Below, piece after piece: positions 45,033-52,894 of a stretch of 64,000 nucleotides of DNA. The notes beneath the pieces are model-generated. The model was given only the letters and a program-made list of their open reading frames with translations. It was not told the DNA's origin and made no database searches. The DNA is from Rhizobium sp. Q54 (GTDB taxonomy: Bacteria; Bacteroidota; Bacteroidia; Flavobacteriales; Flavobacteriaceae): assembly GCA_943328505.2 (NCBI GenBank), contig CALQAH020000004.1, positions 1 to 64,000 of the forward strand, given 5' to 3'. How positions within the stretch are numbered: position 1 is the first letter of the stretch; each line of letters starts with the position of its first letter. The position numbers and the translations under genes are program-made.

Positions 45033-46373
45033 TTATCTATCAAAAAGCATACGTTTACCGACAGGAATATCTTTTACTTTAAAATTTTGATATACCAATT
45101 GTCCGTTTACAAAAGTGTGTGTTATTCGGGATTTAAAATTATATCCTTCAAATGGTGACCAACCACATTTTGCTAAAATATTTTCTTTTTTTACATTCCA
45201 AGGTAAATTGGTATTGACAATAGCTAAGTCGGCATAATAACCTTCTCTAATAAAACCTCGTTTTTCAATTTTAAATATTTTAGCAGGATTATGGCACATT
45301 TTTTCTACTATTTTTTCAACAGAAATTTTACCCTGATGGTATGCTTCAAACATTGCAACTACAGCGTGTTGTACTAATGGTCCGCCTGAAGGCGCTTTAG
45401 TGTATACTTGATTTTTTTCTTCCAATGTATGTGGTGCATGGTCTGTAGCAATCACATCTATTCTGTCGTCTAATAAAGCTTTCCAAAGTGCTTTTCTGTC
45501 ATCAGCAGATTTAACGGCAGGATTCCATTTAATAAGATTCCCTTTGGTTGCATAATCTTCATCCGAAAACCAAAGATGATGAATACAAACTTCGGCGGTA
45601 ATTTGTTTTTCTTCTAAAGGAATTTTATTGGTAAACAAATCCAATTCTTTTGCTGTGGAAATATGGAAAACATGTAATCTTGCTCCTGTTCTTTTTGCTA
45701 ATTCAATAATTTTTACAGTTGATTTGTAACAAGCTTCAACACTTCTAATTTCTGGATGAAACTTAACCGGTATGTCTTCTCCATATTGTAATTTGTATTT
45801 TTCTAAATTCTCTTTCACAGTAGTTTCATCTTCACTATGAACAGCAATTAGCAATTTTGTGCTAGAAAATATCTTTTCCAATATTTCTGAACTATCCACG
45901 AGCATATCGCCAGTAGATGATCCAAGAAAAAGTTTTAATCCTGCAACATTTTTTGGATTGGTTTTTAATATTTCTTCCAAGTTATAATTGGTGCCACCCA
46001 TCATAAAAGAATAATTGGCATAAGAATTTTTGGCAGCAATTTTATATTTTTCTTCCAGAATTTCTTGCGTTACAGCATTTGGAACTGTATTGGGTTGTTC
46101 TATGAAAGAAGTAATCCCACCAGCAACAGCCGCTCTACTTTCTGATGCAATATCTCCTTTGTGTGTTAAACCGGGTTCCCGAAAATGTACTTGATCATCA
46201 ATCGCTCCAGGAATTAGATAACTACCTTCGGCATCAATAATTTTACAACTGGAAAGTTTCGGGCTAATTTTTTCGGCTATTTCAACAATAAATTCGTTTT
46301 CAATCAAAACATCGCCTTCAAAAATTCTTCCTTCGTTTACAATTTTAGCATTTGTAATTAAAACGGTATTCAT
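45033..46373 (-). CDS. pyrC: Dihydroorotase
   Basis: Amidohydrolase that closes carbamoyl-aspartate to dihydroorotate in pyrimidine synthesis. It has 446 residues. The metal-site motif reads DDQVHFREPG, with Gln61 where most dihydroorotases have the first His of HxH (H63 is kept). The carboxylated-Lys region GLKLFLGSSTGDM, His ligands in HVFHISTAKE and EVCIHHLWF, and the catalytic Asp in ATDHAPH are present. The Gln form appears usual for Bacteroidetes as I recall them, but it should change binuclear metal binding. It is co-transcribed with a polyprenol-phosphate mannose synthase. Confidence 0.9.
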   Translation of the reverse strand: MNTVLITNAKIVNEGRIFEGDVLIENEFIVEIAEKISPKLSSCKIIDAEGSYLIPGAIDDQVHFREPGLTHKGDIASESRAAVAGGITSFIEQPNTVPNAVTQEILEEKYKIAAKNSYANYSFMMGGTNYNLEEILKTNPKNVAGLKLFLGSSTGDMLVDSSEILEKIFSSTKLLIAVHSEDETTVKENLEKYKLQYGEDIPVKFHPEIRSVEACYKSTVKIIELAKRTGARLHVFHISTAKELDLFTNKIPLEEKQITAEVCIHHLWFSDEDYATKGNLIKWNPAVKSADDRKALWKALLDDRIDVIATDHAPHTLEEKNQVYTKAPSGGPLVQHAVVAMFEAYHQGKISVEKIVEKMCHNPAKIFKIEKRGFIREGYYADLAIVNTNLPWNVKKENILAKCGWSPFEGYNFKSRITHTFVNGQLVYQNFKVKDIPVGKRMLFDR

Positions 46374-46383
46374 TTTTTTTGAT

Positions 46384-47109
46384 TTATAAACGGTTTAAAA
46401 ATTTTCTAATTCGCAAAGTGATCACACCAAAAATAGCTTCTTTAATTATAGAACCACTCATTTTGGATTGTCCTTTGGTTCGGTCCGTGAAAATTACAGG
46501 AATTTCTTGAATATTGAAATTTTTAGCAAATGCTCTGTATTTCATTTCAATTTGAAAGGCATAACCAATGAATTTAATCTTATCTAAATCAATTTTTTCA
46601 AGAACTTCTCTTTTATAGCAAATGAATCCTGCTGTGGCATCCATAATTTTCATTCCCGTTATCATTCGTACATAAACAGAGGCAAAGTAGGAGAGAAGCA
46701 CTCTGCTTAAAGGCCAATTTACAACATTTACTCCGGTAACATATCTTGAGCCTATTGCTAAATCGGCTCCATTAGAATGACAAGCATCATATAATTTTTC
46801 TAAATCAAGGGGATTGTGTGAAAAATCAGCATCCATTTCAAAAATAAAGTTGTAATTGTTTTTCAAAGCCCATTTAAACCCATGTACATAAGCTGTTCCT
46901 AGTCCTAATTTTTTATCTCTTCTGCCTAAAAACAATTGGTTAGGAAACTCTTTTTGCAACTCCATAACCTTTTCGGCTGTTTTGTCGGGTGAATTATCAT
47001 CAACAATCAAAATATGAAATGGTTTATGGATTGAAAACACAGCTCTAATAATGCTTTCTATGTTTTCAATTTCGTTATATGTTGGGATAATTACAATGCC
47101 GTTAGCCAT
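46384..47109 (-). CDS. Polyprenol monophosphomannose synthase
   Basis: GT2 enzyme that transfers mannose from GDP-mannose to a polyprenyl phosphate, giving the donor for membrane-side mannosylation. It has 241 residues. VIIPTYNEIENIE, DDNSPDKT and the metal-binding EMDADFSHNP identify the DPM1 class. There are no C-terminal membrane helices, so it is the single-domain form. In Flavobacteriia it may feed O-mannosylation of exported proteins, which is inference. It is the first gene of the run with pyrC. Confidence 0.88.
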   Translation of the reverse strand: MANGIVIIPTYNEIENIESIIRAVFSIHKPFHILIVDDNSPDKTAEKVMELQKEFPNQLFLGRRDKKLGLGTAYVHGFKWALKNNYNFIFEMDADFSHNPLDLEKLYDACHSNGADLAIGSRYVTGVNVVNWPLSRVLLSYFASVYVRMITGMKIMDATAGFICYKREVLEKIDLDKIKFIGYAFQIEMKYRAFAKNFNIQEIPVIFTDRTKGQSKMSGSIIKEAIFGVITLRIRKFLNRL

Positions 47110-47198
47110 GTTTTTTCTATCAATTTCAATGCAAAAATAAACTTTTTATCAGTGTTGTATCTTAATTATTTTATAATAATTAAAGAAAAAAAAATTAG

Positions 47199-47206
47199 TA
47201 AATTTG
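47199..47206 (+). promoter_or_regulatory. -7 box before the DUF4271 gene
   Basis: TAAATTTG fits TAnnTTTG and ends 7 bases before the ATG at 47214, so the transcript would be leaderless or nearly so. Confidence 0.5.
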
Positions 47207-47213
47207 TGGCGCA

Positions 47214-47879
47214 ATGATAGAAACTATTTTACAAACTAGAAGTATTCAAAACAAAGATTGGGCTACGCTTTTATTTGTTTTTACTTTTGTATTAATTGCT
47301 ATGGCTAGAACTGCTTTTGAAACGAGATTTAATGATTTTTTAAAAATCTTAGTTTCGGATAAATACATCAAAGTATATAAAGATAGTTCTCATTTGATGA
47401 GCGGTTTTACAATTCTTTTATTTTTAGTTCAATTGCTTTCAGTTTCTTTTTTTATTCAATTCTTGTTGCATTATTTTGGATATTTTGCTAAAACGGATTG
47501 GGTTATATTTTTAAGAATTTTTACCTTTTTCTCAGTTTTTGTGCTTTCAAAGTTTTTAATTGAAAAAATTATTTCAGTCATTTTTAATTTAGATGAATTC
47601 ACGGAGCAGTTTAATTTGCAAAAAGTGAGTTATAGGACTTTTATTGGAGTAGTGCTTTTACCAATTAACATTTATCTTTTTTATAACGATAATCCATCAA
47701 AAACAATTGTTTATGGAATAATCATTGCGATTTTAACAATAAACATGCTAACTTATATAGTTTCTTTGAAAATATATCAAAATTTACTTATAGGCAAGTT
47801 GTTTTATTTTATTTTGTATCTTTGCGCACTTGAAATAGCACCCTACTATTTCATCTATTATTTGATTACAAAAAATTAG
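47214..47879 (+). CDS. DUF4271 integral membrane protein
   Basis: A 221-residue protein with about six membrane helices (including LLFVFTFVLIAMA, FTILLFLVQLLSVSFFIQFL and TFIGVVLLPINIYLFY). It is of the Bacteroidetes-restricted DUF4271 family. The gene is 9 bases from the uroporphyrinogen-III synthase gene, a pairing conserved in the group. Function unknown; a link to haem or porphyrin metabolism is only by association. Confidence 0.82.
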   Translation: MIETILQTRSIQNKDWATLLFVFTFVLIAMARTAFETRFNDFLKILVSDKYIKVYKDSSHLMSGFTILLFLVQLLSVSFFIQFLLHYFGYFAKTDWVIFLRIFTFFSVFVLSKFLIEKIISVIFNLDEFTEQFNLQKVSYRTFIGVVLLPINIYLFYNDNPSKTIVYGIIIAILTINMLTYIVSLKIYQNLLIGKLFYFILYLCALEIAPYYFIYYLITKN

Positions 47880-47888
47880 AGCATAAAA

Positions 47889-48647
47889 ATGTCAAACTTG
47901 AAAGTGAAAACAATCTTGGTGTCACAGCCAGAGCCTAAAGTAGAAAATTCACCTTATTTTGAATTACAACAAAAGCATAAGGTAAAGATAGACTTCCGCT
48001 CTTTTATTCACGTAGAAGGTGTAAGTGCAAAAGATATAAGAGCTCAAAAAATTGACCTCAATAATTTCACGGCAATTATTCTTACCAGCAGAAATTCTAT
48101 TGATCATTTTTTCAGAGTAGCCGAAGAAATGCGTTATAAAGTACCCGAAGATTTGAAATATTTTTGCCAATCTGAAGCTATTGCTTTCTACTTACAGAAG
48201 TATGTTGTGTATAGAAAAAGGAAAATATATGTTGGTCAAAAAGATTTTGTCGATTTATCGCCATTAATCAAAAAATATAAAGAGGAGAAATTTTTATTAC
48301 CGTCTTCGGATCAATTGAATGCAGATATTCCACAAACCCTAAACAATTTAAAAGTAAACTGGCTACCAGGAACTTTTTACAAAACGGTGATGAGTGATTT
48401 ATCAGATTTAGCAGATGTATATTATGATGTTTTGGCTTTCTTTAGCCCAACTGGGATTAAGTCTTTAATGAAAAACTTCCCTGAGTTTAAGCAGAATGAT
48501 ACACGTATTGCCGTTTTTGGAAGTACCACTCAAAAAGAAGCTTTGGAATGTGGATTGCGAATCGATATTTTAGCACCAACTCCAGAAGCGCCATCCATGA
48601 CAATGGCTTTAGAGAAATATATTGCGGAGGCTAATAAAGGAAAGTAA
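47889..48647 (+). CDS. hemD: Uroporphyrinogen-III synthase
   Basis: Cyclises hydroxymethylbilane with inversion of ring D, giving the parent of haem, sirohaem and B12. The 252 residues match the HemD two-domain fold: TAIILTSRNSIDHFFRVAEE in domain one, and FFSPTGIKSLMKNFPEF followed by IAVFGSTTQKEALECGL in domain two. Sequence is weakly conserved in this family, so the call rests on these phosphate-binding segments and on the DUF4271 neighbour. TATCTTTG at 47817-47824, inside the upstream gene, may be an extra promoter. Confidence 0.87.
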   Translation: MSNLKVKTILVSQPEPKVENSPYFELQQKHKVKIDFRSFIHVEGVSAKDIRAQKIDLNNFTAIILTSRNSIDHFFRVAEEMRYKVPEDLKYFCQSEAIAFYLQKYVVYRKRKIYVGQKDFVDLSPLIKKYKEEKFLLPSSDQLNADIPQTLNNLKVNWLPGTFYKTVMSDLSDLADVYYDVLAFFSPTGIKSLMKNFPEFKQNDTRIAVFGSTTQKEALECGLRIDILAPTPEAPSMTMALEKYIAEANKGK

Positions 48648-48667
48648 AATGCTGTAAAATAAAAATT

Positions 48668-48695
48668 AAAAAAGTCGCTAATTAGCGACTTTTTT
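48668..48695. terminator. Bidirectional terminator between hemD and dtd
   Basis: AAAAAAGTCGCTAATTAGCGACTTTTTT is a perfect palindrome lying between convergent genes. Confidence 0.95.
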
Positions 48696-48717
48696 AATGC
48701 TTAAAATGTATTAATAA

Positions 48718-49170
48718 TTACTCTTTGTTTTTTGAATCAATAACAATGGTAACCGGTCCGTCATTTAAGAGAGAAACTTTCATATCAGCACCAAATTGTC
48801 CCGTTTGAACTTTTTTACCCAATTCTAATTCCATATGAACAATGAAATTTTCATAGATTGGAATTGATAGTTCAGGTTTTGCAGCCTTGAGATACGAAGG
48901 TCGATTGCCTTTTTTTGTGGAAGCTTGAAGTGTGAATTGACTAATGATAATAATTTCCCCATCAACCTCTCTTAAAGATAAATTCATCACATGATTTTCA
49001 TCGTCAAAAATTCTAAGATTTGCAATTTTTGATGTTAACCAATTAATATCTTCATGCTGGTCGGTTGTTTCAATGCCGACAAGTACCAATAATCCTTTTT
49101 GAATATCGGCAACGATTTTGTCATCGATTGTAACGGAAGCTTGGGAAACTCTTTGAATAACTACTTTCAT
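48718..49170 (-). CDS. dtd: D-aminoacyl-tRNA deacylase
   Basis: Removes D-amino acids wrongly attached to tRNA. The 150 residues are the family length. Both signature motifs are present: SQFTLQAS (about residues 78-85) and the cis-proline GPVTI (about 137-141). It is 103 bases from rsgA, and the two could share a transcript. Confidence 0.95.
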   Translation of the reverse strand: MKVVIQRVSQASVTIDDKIVADIQKGLLVLVGIETTDQHEDINWLTSKIANLRIFDDENHVMNLSLREVDGEIIIISQFTLQASTKKGNRPSYLKAAKPELSIPIYENFIVHMELELGKKVQTGQFGADMKVSLLNDGPVTIVIDSKNKE

Positions 49171-49194
49171 TATGATTTAAGAATGATGATTGCT

Positions 49195-49235
49195 AAGCCA
49201 GTTCGAGCAAAGCTCTCGGGTAACGGTTTCTGATT
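49195..49235. repeat. GC-richer intergenic fragment between rsgA and dtd
   Basis: Bases 49195-49235 (TAAGCCAGTTCGAGCAAAGC and onward) are clearly richer in G and C than the flanks and hold the small inverted pair GAGC/GCTC. It looks like a fragment of a dispersed repeat, but no second copy was found in the window. Confidence 0.3.
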
Positions 49236-49273
49236 TTAGAATTTAATTATTTTCATTGTAATTGTTTTTGAAA

Positions 49274-50254
49274 CTACTTATTCCTCGTTTCATCACTGGC
49301 AATTCTATCGTCGTTATAAATATCGGTGCGGTAGTTTTCATCGTCACCTTCAAGGATTTTCATGTAACTCTCATAACGAGACCATGATATTTCATTGTTC
49401 TCCAACGCTTTTTTAATGGCGCAATGCGGTTCTTCTTTGTGTAAACAATTGTTGAATTTGCATTGGTCTTTAAGTTTAAAAAACTCTGGGAAATAACCGC
49501 TTATTTCTGCAGGTTCCATATCCACAATACCAAATCCTTTAATTCCAGGAGTGTCAATAATTTTAGCGCCAAAACTCAAGTCATACATTTCGGCAAACGT
49601 TGTGGTATGTTGTCCCTGCTTGCTTTGTTCCGAAATGGTTTTTGTTTTTAAATGTAATGTTGCTTCCATAGCATTGACCAAAGTAGATTTTCCAACACCT
49701 GAATGTCCCGAAAACATACTCACTTTTCCCTTCATCATTTCCTTAAGCTCTTCTACTCCTGTTCCAACTGTTGAGGAAACCCGCAAGCATTGATAACCTA
49801 CTTCCTGATAAATGTGTTGCATATACAATTGTTCGTCGGTGGTAGTTTCATCAAAAGTGTCAATTTTATTAAAAACTAAAACGGTTTCAATGCCATAAGC
49901 TTCGGCTGTGACTAAAAATCGATCAATAAAGTTTGTAGTTGTAGGAGGATTATTTATGGTAATCAACAAAAAAACTTGATCAACATTAGAAGCAATAATA
50001 TGCATTTGATGTGATAAATTCACCGATTTTCTGACGATGTAATTTTTTCGTTCGTGAATGTTATGAATGGTTCCAGTTATGGTATCTGAAGTTTCGTCCA
50101 ATTCAAAATCTACAACATCGCCTACTGCAATGGGATTGGTACTTTTGATTCCTTGCATTCGGAATTTTCCTTTGATGCGACATTCAAAAGTTTGATGATC
50201 TTCTGTCTTCACGGTGTACCAACTTCCTGTAGATTTATAAACGAGTCCTGTCAT
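49274..50254 (-). CDS. rsgA: Ribosome small-subunit-dependent GTPase A
   Basis: Circularly permuted GTPase that checks late 30S subunit assembly. It has 326 residues: an N-terminal OB-fold (about 1-70), then the G4 motif FNKID before G1 GHSGVGKST and G3 DTPGIKGFG, the permuted order. The C-terminal zinc-binding CKFNNCLHKEEPHC is intact. Tail C-terminal residues are charged and probably disordered. Confidence 0.96.
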   Translation of the reverse strand: MTGLVYKSTGSWYTVKTEDHQTFECRIKGKFRMQGIKSTNPIAVGDVVDFELDETSDTITGTIHNIHERKNYIVRKSVNLSHQMHIIASNVDQVFLLITINNPPTTTNFIDRFLVTAEAYGIETVLVFNKIDTFDETTTDEQLYMQHIYQEVGYQCLRVSSTVGTGVEELKEMMKGKVSMFSGHSGVGKSTLVNAMEATLHLKTKTISEQSKQGQHTTTFAEMYDLSFGAKIIDTPGIKGFGIVDMEPAEISGYFPEFFKLKDQCKFNNCLHKEEPHCAIKKALENNEISWSRYESYMKILEGDDENYRTDIYNDDRIASDETRNK

Positions 50255-50322
50255 TTTTTGAATTCAGATTTTCACAAAGGTAAAAAAATGTAACTGTTAA
50301 AAGGTTTAAAGTTGTTTCAAAT

Positions 50323-50353
50323 AAAAAGGCTGTGAAAATATCACAGCCTTTTT
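50323..50353. terminator. Bidirectional terminator
   Basis: AAAAAGGCTGTGA and TCACAGCCTTTTT form a perfect 13-bp stem with an AAATA loop. It lies between rsgA's promoter side and the end of the lipoprotein operon; the minus-strand operon reads into it. Confidence 0.9.
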
Positions 50354-50362
50354 AAATTTTAA

Positions 50363-50434
50363 AATTGAGATTTGGTATTTATAACCAACTCCTGTTTTAA
50401 TATTTTGAGAACCTCCTAAACCTATAAAACAAGC
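50363..50434 (-). pseudogene. Possible remnant of an outer-membrane barrel C-terminus
   Basis: Downstream of the DUF799 gene one minus-strand frame reads FIGLGGSQNIKTGVGYKYQI, preceded at once by a TGA stop and running into the terminator hairpin. GxGGSxxxxxGVGYKYxx is the kind of strand-turn-strand seen at the end of outer-membrane barrels. It could be the stump of a gene once part of this lipoprotein operon. The evidence is a single short stretch. Confidence 0.3.
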
Positions 50435-50462
50435 TCAAAATTTGAACGTCTTTTTATAAACT

Positions 50463-51143
50463 TTAATATTTTGAGTTTAGACTTACATTAAAATCAGGCT
50501 TATCTGAAGGAAGATTTTGATCTAAATTATAGTTAGGACTATATTTCCCTGCAGGGATGTCTTTAAAAGTATATGAATTACATACTCTTGCAACATCAAT
50601 ATAACTTGTTGCGGCTGTACTTGCTACAGAAGCTACCATGTTTGCAACGAATCCCATTCCTGTTGAAACAGAAGCGTCATATCTCACCGTTCCTTTTCGT
50701 TTATAAACAATTTGGTTTGTTTTAGTGGATTTAACAATATACTCAATTTCAACAGTTACTCTAGAGGCGATACTTGATTTGTTCCATTTATTAATTATTG
50801 TAAAAAGGACAAGATCTGCTCCAAATACTTCACCAAATTTATTTAAAGGGGCGTCTAAAAACATTTCGGAATCATACGCGCTTTCCCTTTTCAATATCTC
50901 CATTGACATTAGAGGGGGAATTACATACCAGCCATAGTTGTCAAGTGGGATATTTAGTGTTGAATGAAAATATTCTTTAGCTTCAACATTTGTAGTATGA
51001 TTAATTGGCGGCATAATCAAAATGGTAATTGGATTTTCATCATACATACCTTTGTATGCAACTGACTTTGCAATTGGCGCCGCTGTTTTACAACTTACAA
51101 ATAGCATACTAGCTATTACTGATAATACTAATATTTTTTTCAT
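50463..51143 (-). CDS. DUF799 lipoprotein (GNA1162-like)
   Basis: A 226-residue lipoprotein with lipobox MLFVSC. ITILIMPPINHTTNVEAKEY and IPLDNYGWYVIPP are the signature of the DUF799 family, known from Neisseria GNA1162. The end of the mature domain holds a hydrophobic Gly/Ala/Ser stretch (GFVANMVASVASTAATSY). It is the last gene of a four-gene operon with CsgG, overlapping the upstream gene by one base. Known families place it in the periplasm with a TolB-like or nucleotide-binding-like fold; role unknown. Confidence 0.88.
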   Translation of the reverse strand: MKKILVLSVIASMLFVSCKTAAPIAKSVAYKGMYDENPITILIMPPINHTTNVEAKEYFHSTLNIPLDNYGWYVIPPLMSMEILKRESAYDSEMFLDAPLNKFGEVFGADLVLFTIINKWNKSSIASRVTVEIEYIVKSTKTNQIVYKRKGTVRYDASVSTGMGFVANMVASVASTAATSYIDVARVCNSYTFKDIPAGKYSPNYNLDQNLPSDKPDFNVSLNSKY

Positions 51144-51487
51144 TATTCAATCATTTTTAAAATTCTGTCTACAAAAATTTTTGATTCAGGATATAGTGCG
51201 ATTTCATTTAACAACATAATTTTGCCTTCTTCTTTTCTATTGGTCTGAATTAAAATAAAACCGTAATCCGCATAAACACCTGGGGGAACAACTTTTCGTG
51301 AACCATTTTGTTTTTTAATGATTTTTTCGTACATCTCCAGTAACTTAGATGTTGCCTTTTCATCATTTTTTTTCAAATAATTATAATTTGCATCAGCATA
51401 ATTACCCCATGAATATAATGGTTTTTGTGATGTTGTACATGAGACAAACAAAACTGCTGATATGAAGATTAAAATCCTTTTTTTCAT
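51143..51487 (-). CDS. DUF4810 lipoprotein
   Basis: A 114-residue lipoprotein with lipobox VLFVSC. LYSWGNYADANYNYLKKNDE just after the Cys is the DUF4810 signature, followed by TPR-like helices. It is encoded between a short lipoprotein and DUF799, overlapping both by one to four bases. DUF4810, DUF799 and CsgG recur together in several Gram-negative phyla, so a complex is likely. Confidence 0.87.
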   Translation of the reverse strand: MKKRILIFISAVLFVSCTTSQKPLYSWGNYADANYNYLKKNDEKATSKLLEMYEKIIKKQNGSRKVVPPGVYADYGFILIQTNRKEEGKIMLLNEIALYPESKIFVDRILKMIE

Positions 51488-51828
51488 GGTAGTATAATTT
51501 TTTTAGTTTCCTGAGCTGATACGAATATTTGTTTTTTTAAAATCACATTGTTCTTATAAGATACATTTACAATATGAGTACCTGTTGATATTACATATGT
51601 TGTCCCTCCTTTAACTTTAGCAACATTTCTATTTTTCTCTTTCACAACAACTGCCTTGAAAGAAATTTTTTCATCAATTAAAACGTCAACTCCACCATAG
51701 TAATCACTAGGGTTTCCAATAAATTCTATGAACGATTCGTTTTCTAATCCAATTGCGCTTGTTTTTATTCCACCACAACTTGTTAAAAATAACCCCGCAC
51801 TTACTAAAATTAAAAGTATCTTTTTCAT
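51484..51828 (-). CDS. Small lipoprotein of the CsgG operon
   Basis: A 114-residue lipoprotein with lipobox FLTSC. The mature part is all beta, with SDYYGGVDVLIDEKISFKAV and GTHIVNVSYKNNVILKKQIF, reminiscent of PEGA-type sandwich domains. It overlaps csgG's stop and the DUF4810 start by four bases each, so translation is coupled. No named family recognised. It is the one member that is not part of the usual CsgG-DUF4810-DUF799 set. Confidence 0.7.
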   Translation of the reverse strand: MKKILLILVSAGLFLTSCGGIKTSAIGLENESFIEFIGNPSDYYGGVDVLIDEKISFKAVVVKEKNRNVAKVKGGTTYVISTGTHIVNVSYKNNVILKKQIFVSAQETKKIILP

Positions 51829-52760
51829 AATTTAATCTCCTTTATATAATAATTACCTAAGTCTTTAGAATTAATAGCACCTTCAATAAAAGTAACCATA
51901 GAAAATTCACTTTGAGGATTATCGCCACCCGTAAAATCAATTCTGATTTTACCAATTGTTTTACCCGGCAATTCCATCATCATACCATTTTGAGGATTTT
52001 TAATAGATTTCCCTTTTTGAACAACATCAAAAACATCTCCAATTTTCAACCCTTGACTTTTCCCCCCCGATATAAGAATGCCATTTTCATCATTGGTCAA
52101 AAAATAGGATTTCCAGGGATTGTTCATACAATTATTGATAATGTTTTCAACTAATTTAGAAATTGCTACAGAAATTGCTTTATCACTAAGAGTTTGGTCA
52201 TAATCTGCTTGTTTCCCCAATCCCAAAGTTGTTTTAGAAGTAGTCTCAGCTTCTCCTTTAGCTTCTTCAGAATAAATAATTTGTCCAGTTGACACATCAA
52301 TTAACCTTATACTTACTCCGGCATAAACAGTCTGAGTTTTGGACCTTGAAAAAACCCCTTGACCTCCAACATTTTTACGACCAAATTCGGTGATAGAACC
52401 TATTATTATATAATCAGCCCCTACTTTTTGATATGCATCATTTCCAGCATAGTTAATTTCGGATAAAATTTTATCCAAATCTTCTCGCTCCAATAAAATA
52501 AACTTATTTGAAGAAGCTAGCTTTGTTGATAAAATATCCACCCCTTGCTTACCAACGGGGTCATTATCTTTATTATAAAACACACCTTTCGCATAAGTAG
52601 TTTCATTTGAGAAGCGAGCTATTGCCACTTTTCGCTTTAAACCTGTTTCACCTGTTTTAAATTCTTTAGCTAGAGGCTCAACGTGAATATTTTTATTTTG
52701 AGCATGTGAACTAATTCCAATAAATAAAACAAGTAATTTAATTAATTTTTGTTTTTTCAT
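51825..52760 (-). CDS. CsgG/HfaB-family outer-membrane assembly protein
   Basis: A 311-residue exported protein of the CsgG family, which forms secretion pores or assembly platforms in the outer membrane. The ATG at 52760 is chosen because it starts the signal peptide MKKQKLIKLLVLFIGISSHAQ; there is no lipobox Cys, unlike E. coli CsgG. Family segments are KRKVAIARFSNETTYAKGVF, LLEREDLDKILSEINYAG and GADYIIIGSITEFGRK. It heads an operon with three lipoproteins. Curli genes csgA, csgB, csgE and csgF are absent, so a curli role is unlikely. Confidence 0.88.
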   Translation of the reverse strand: MKKQKLIKLLVLFIGISSHAQNKNIHVEPLAKEFKTGETGLKRKVAIARFSNETTYAKGVFYNKDNDPVGKQGVDILSTKLASSNKFILLEREDLDKILSEINYAGNDAYQKVGADYIIIGSITEFGRKNVGGQGVFSRSKTQTVYAGVSIRLIDVSTGQIIYSEEAKGEAETTSKTTLGLGKQADYDQTLSDKAISVAISKLVENIINNCMNNPWKSYFLTNDENGILISGGKSQGLKIGDVFDVVQKGKSIKNPQNGMMMELPGKTIGKIRIDFTGGDNPQSEFSMVTFIEGAINSKDLGNYYIKEIKL

Positions 52761-52825
52761 TTTTAATATTTTTTTAATTATTAAAATTTTAGTTCTTTTC
52801 AACAATTAAATTCTTAATTTGCTTC

Positions 52826-52857
52826 CAAATATAAGAATTTTTTTATGTGACAAGCAA
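52826..52857 (-). promoter_or_regulatory. Promoter of the CsgG operon
   Basis: On the minus strand TATATTTG (about 52826-52833) is preceded by TTG (about 52855-52857) with a spacer near 21 bases. The leader is about 60 bases. Confidence 0.5.
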
Positions 52858-52894
52858 TATTCGATTTTTTTTTTTATAAATCTCGCTTTCTTTT

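Noticed and set aside
51825-52760. Curli biogenesis system
   Set aside because: CsgG alone, without CsgA, B, E or F and with DUF799 and DUF4810 instead, does not support curli.
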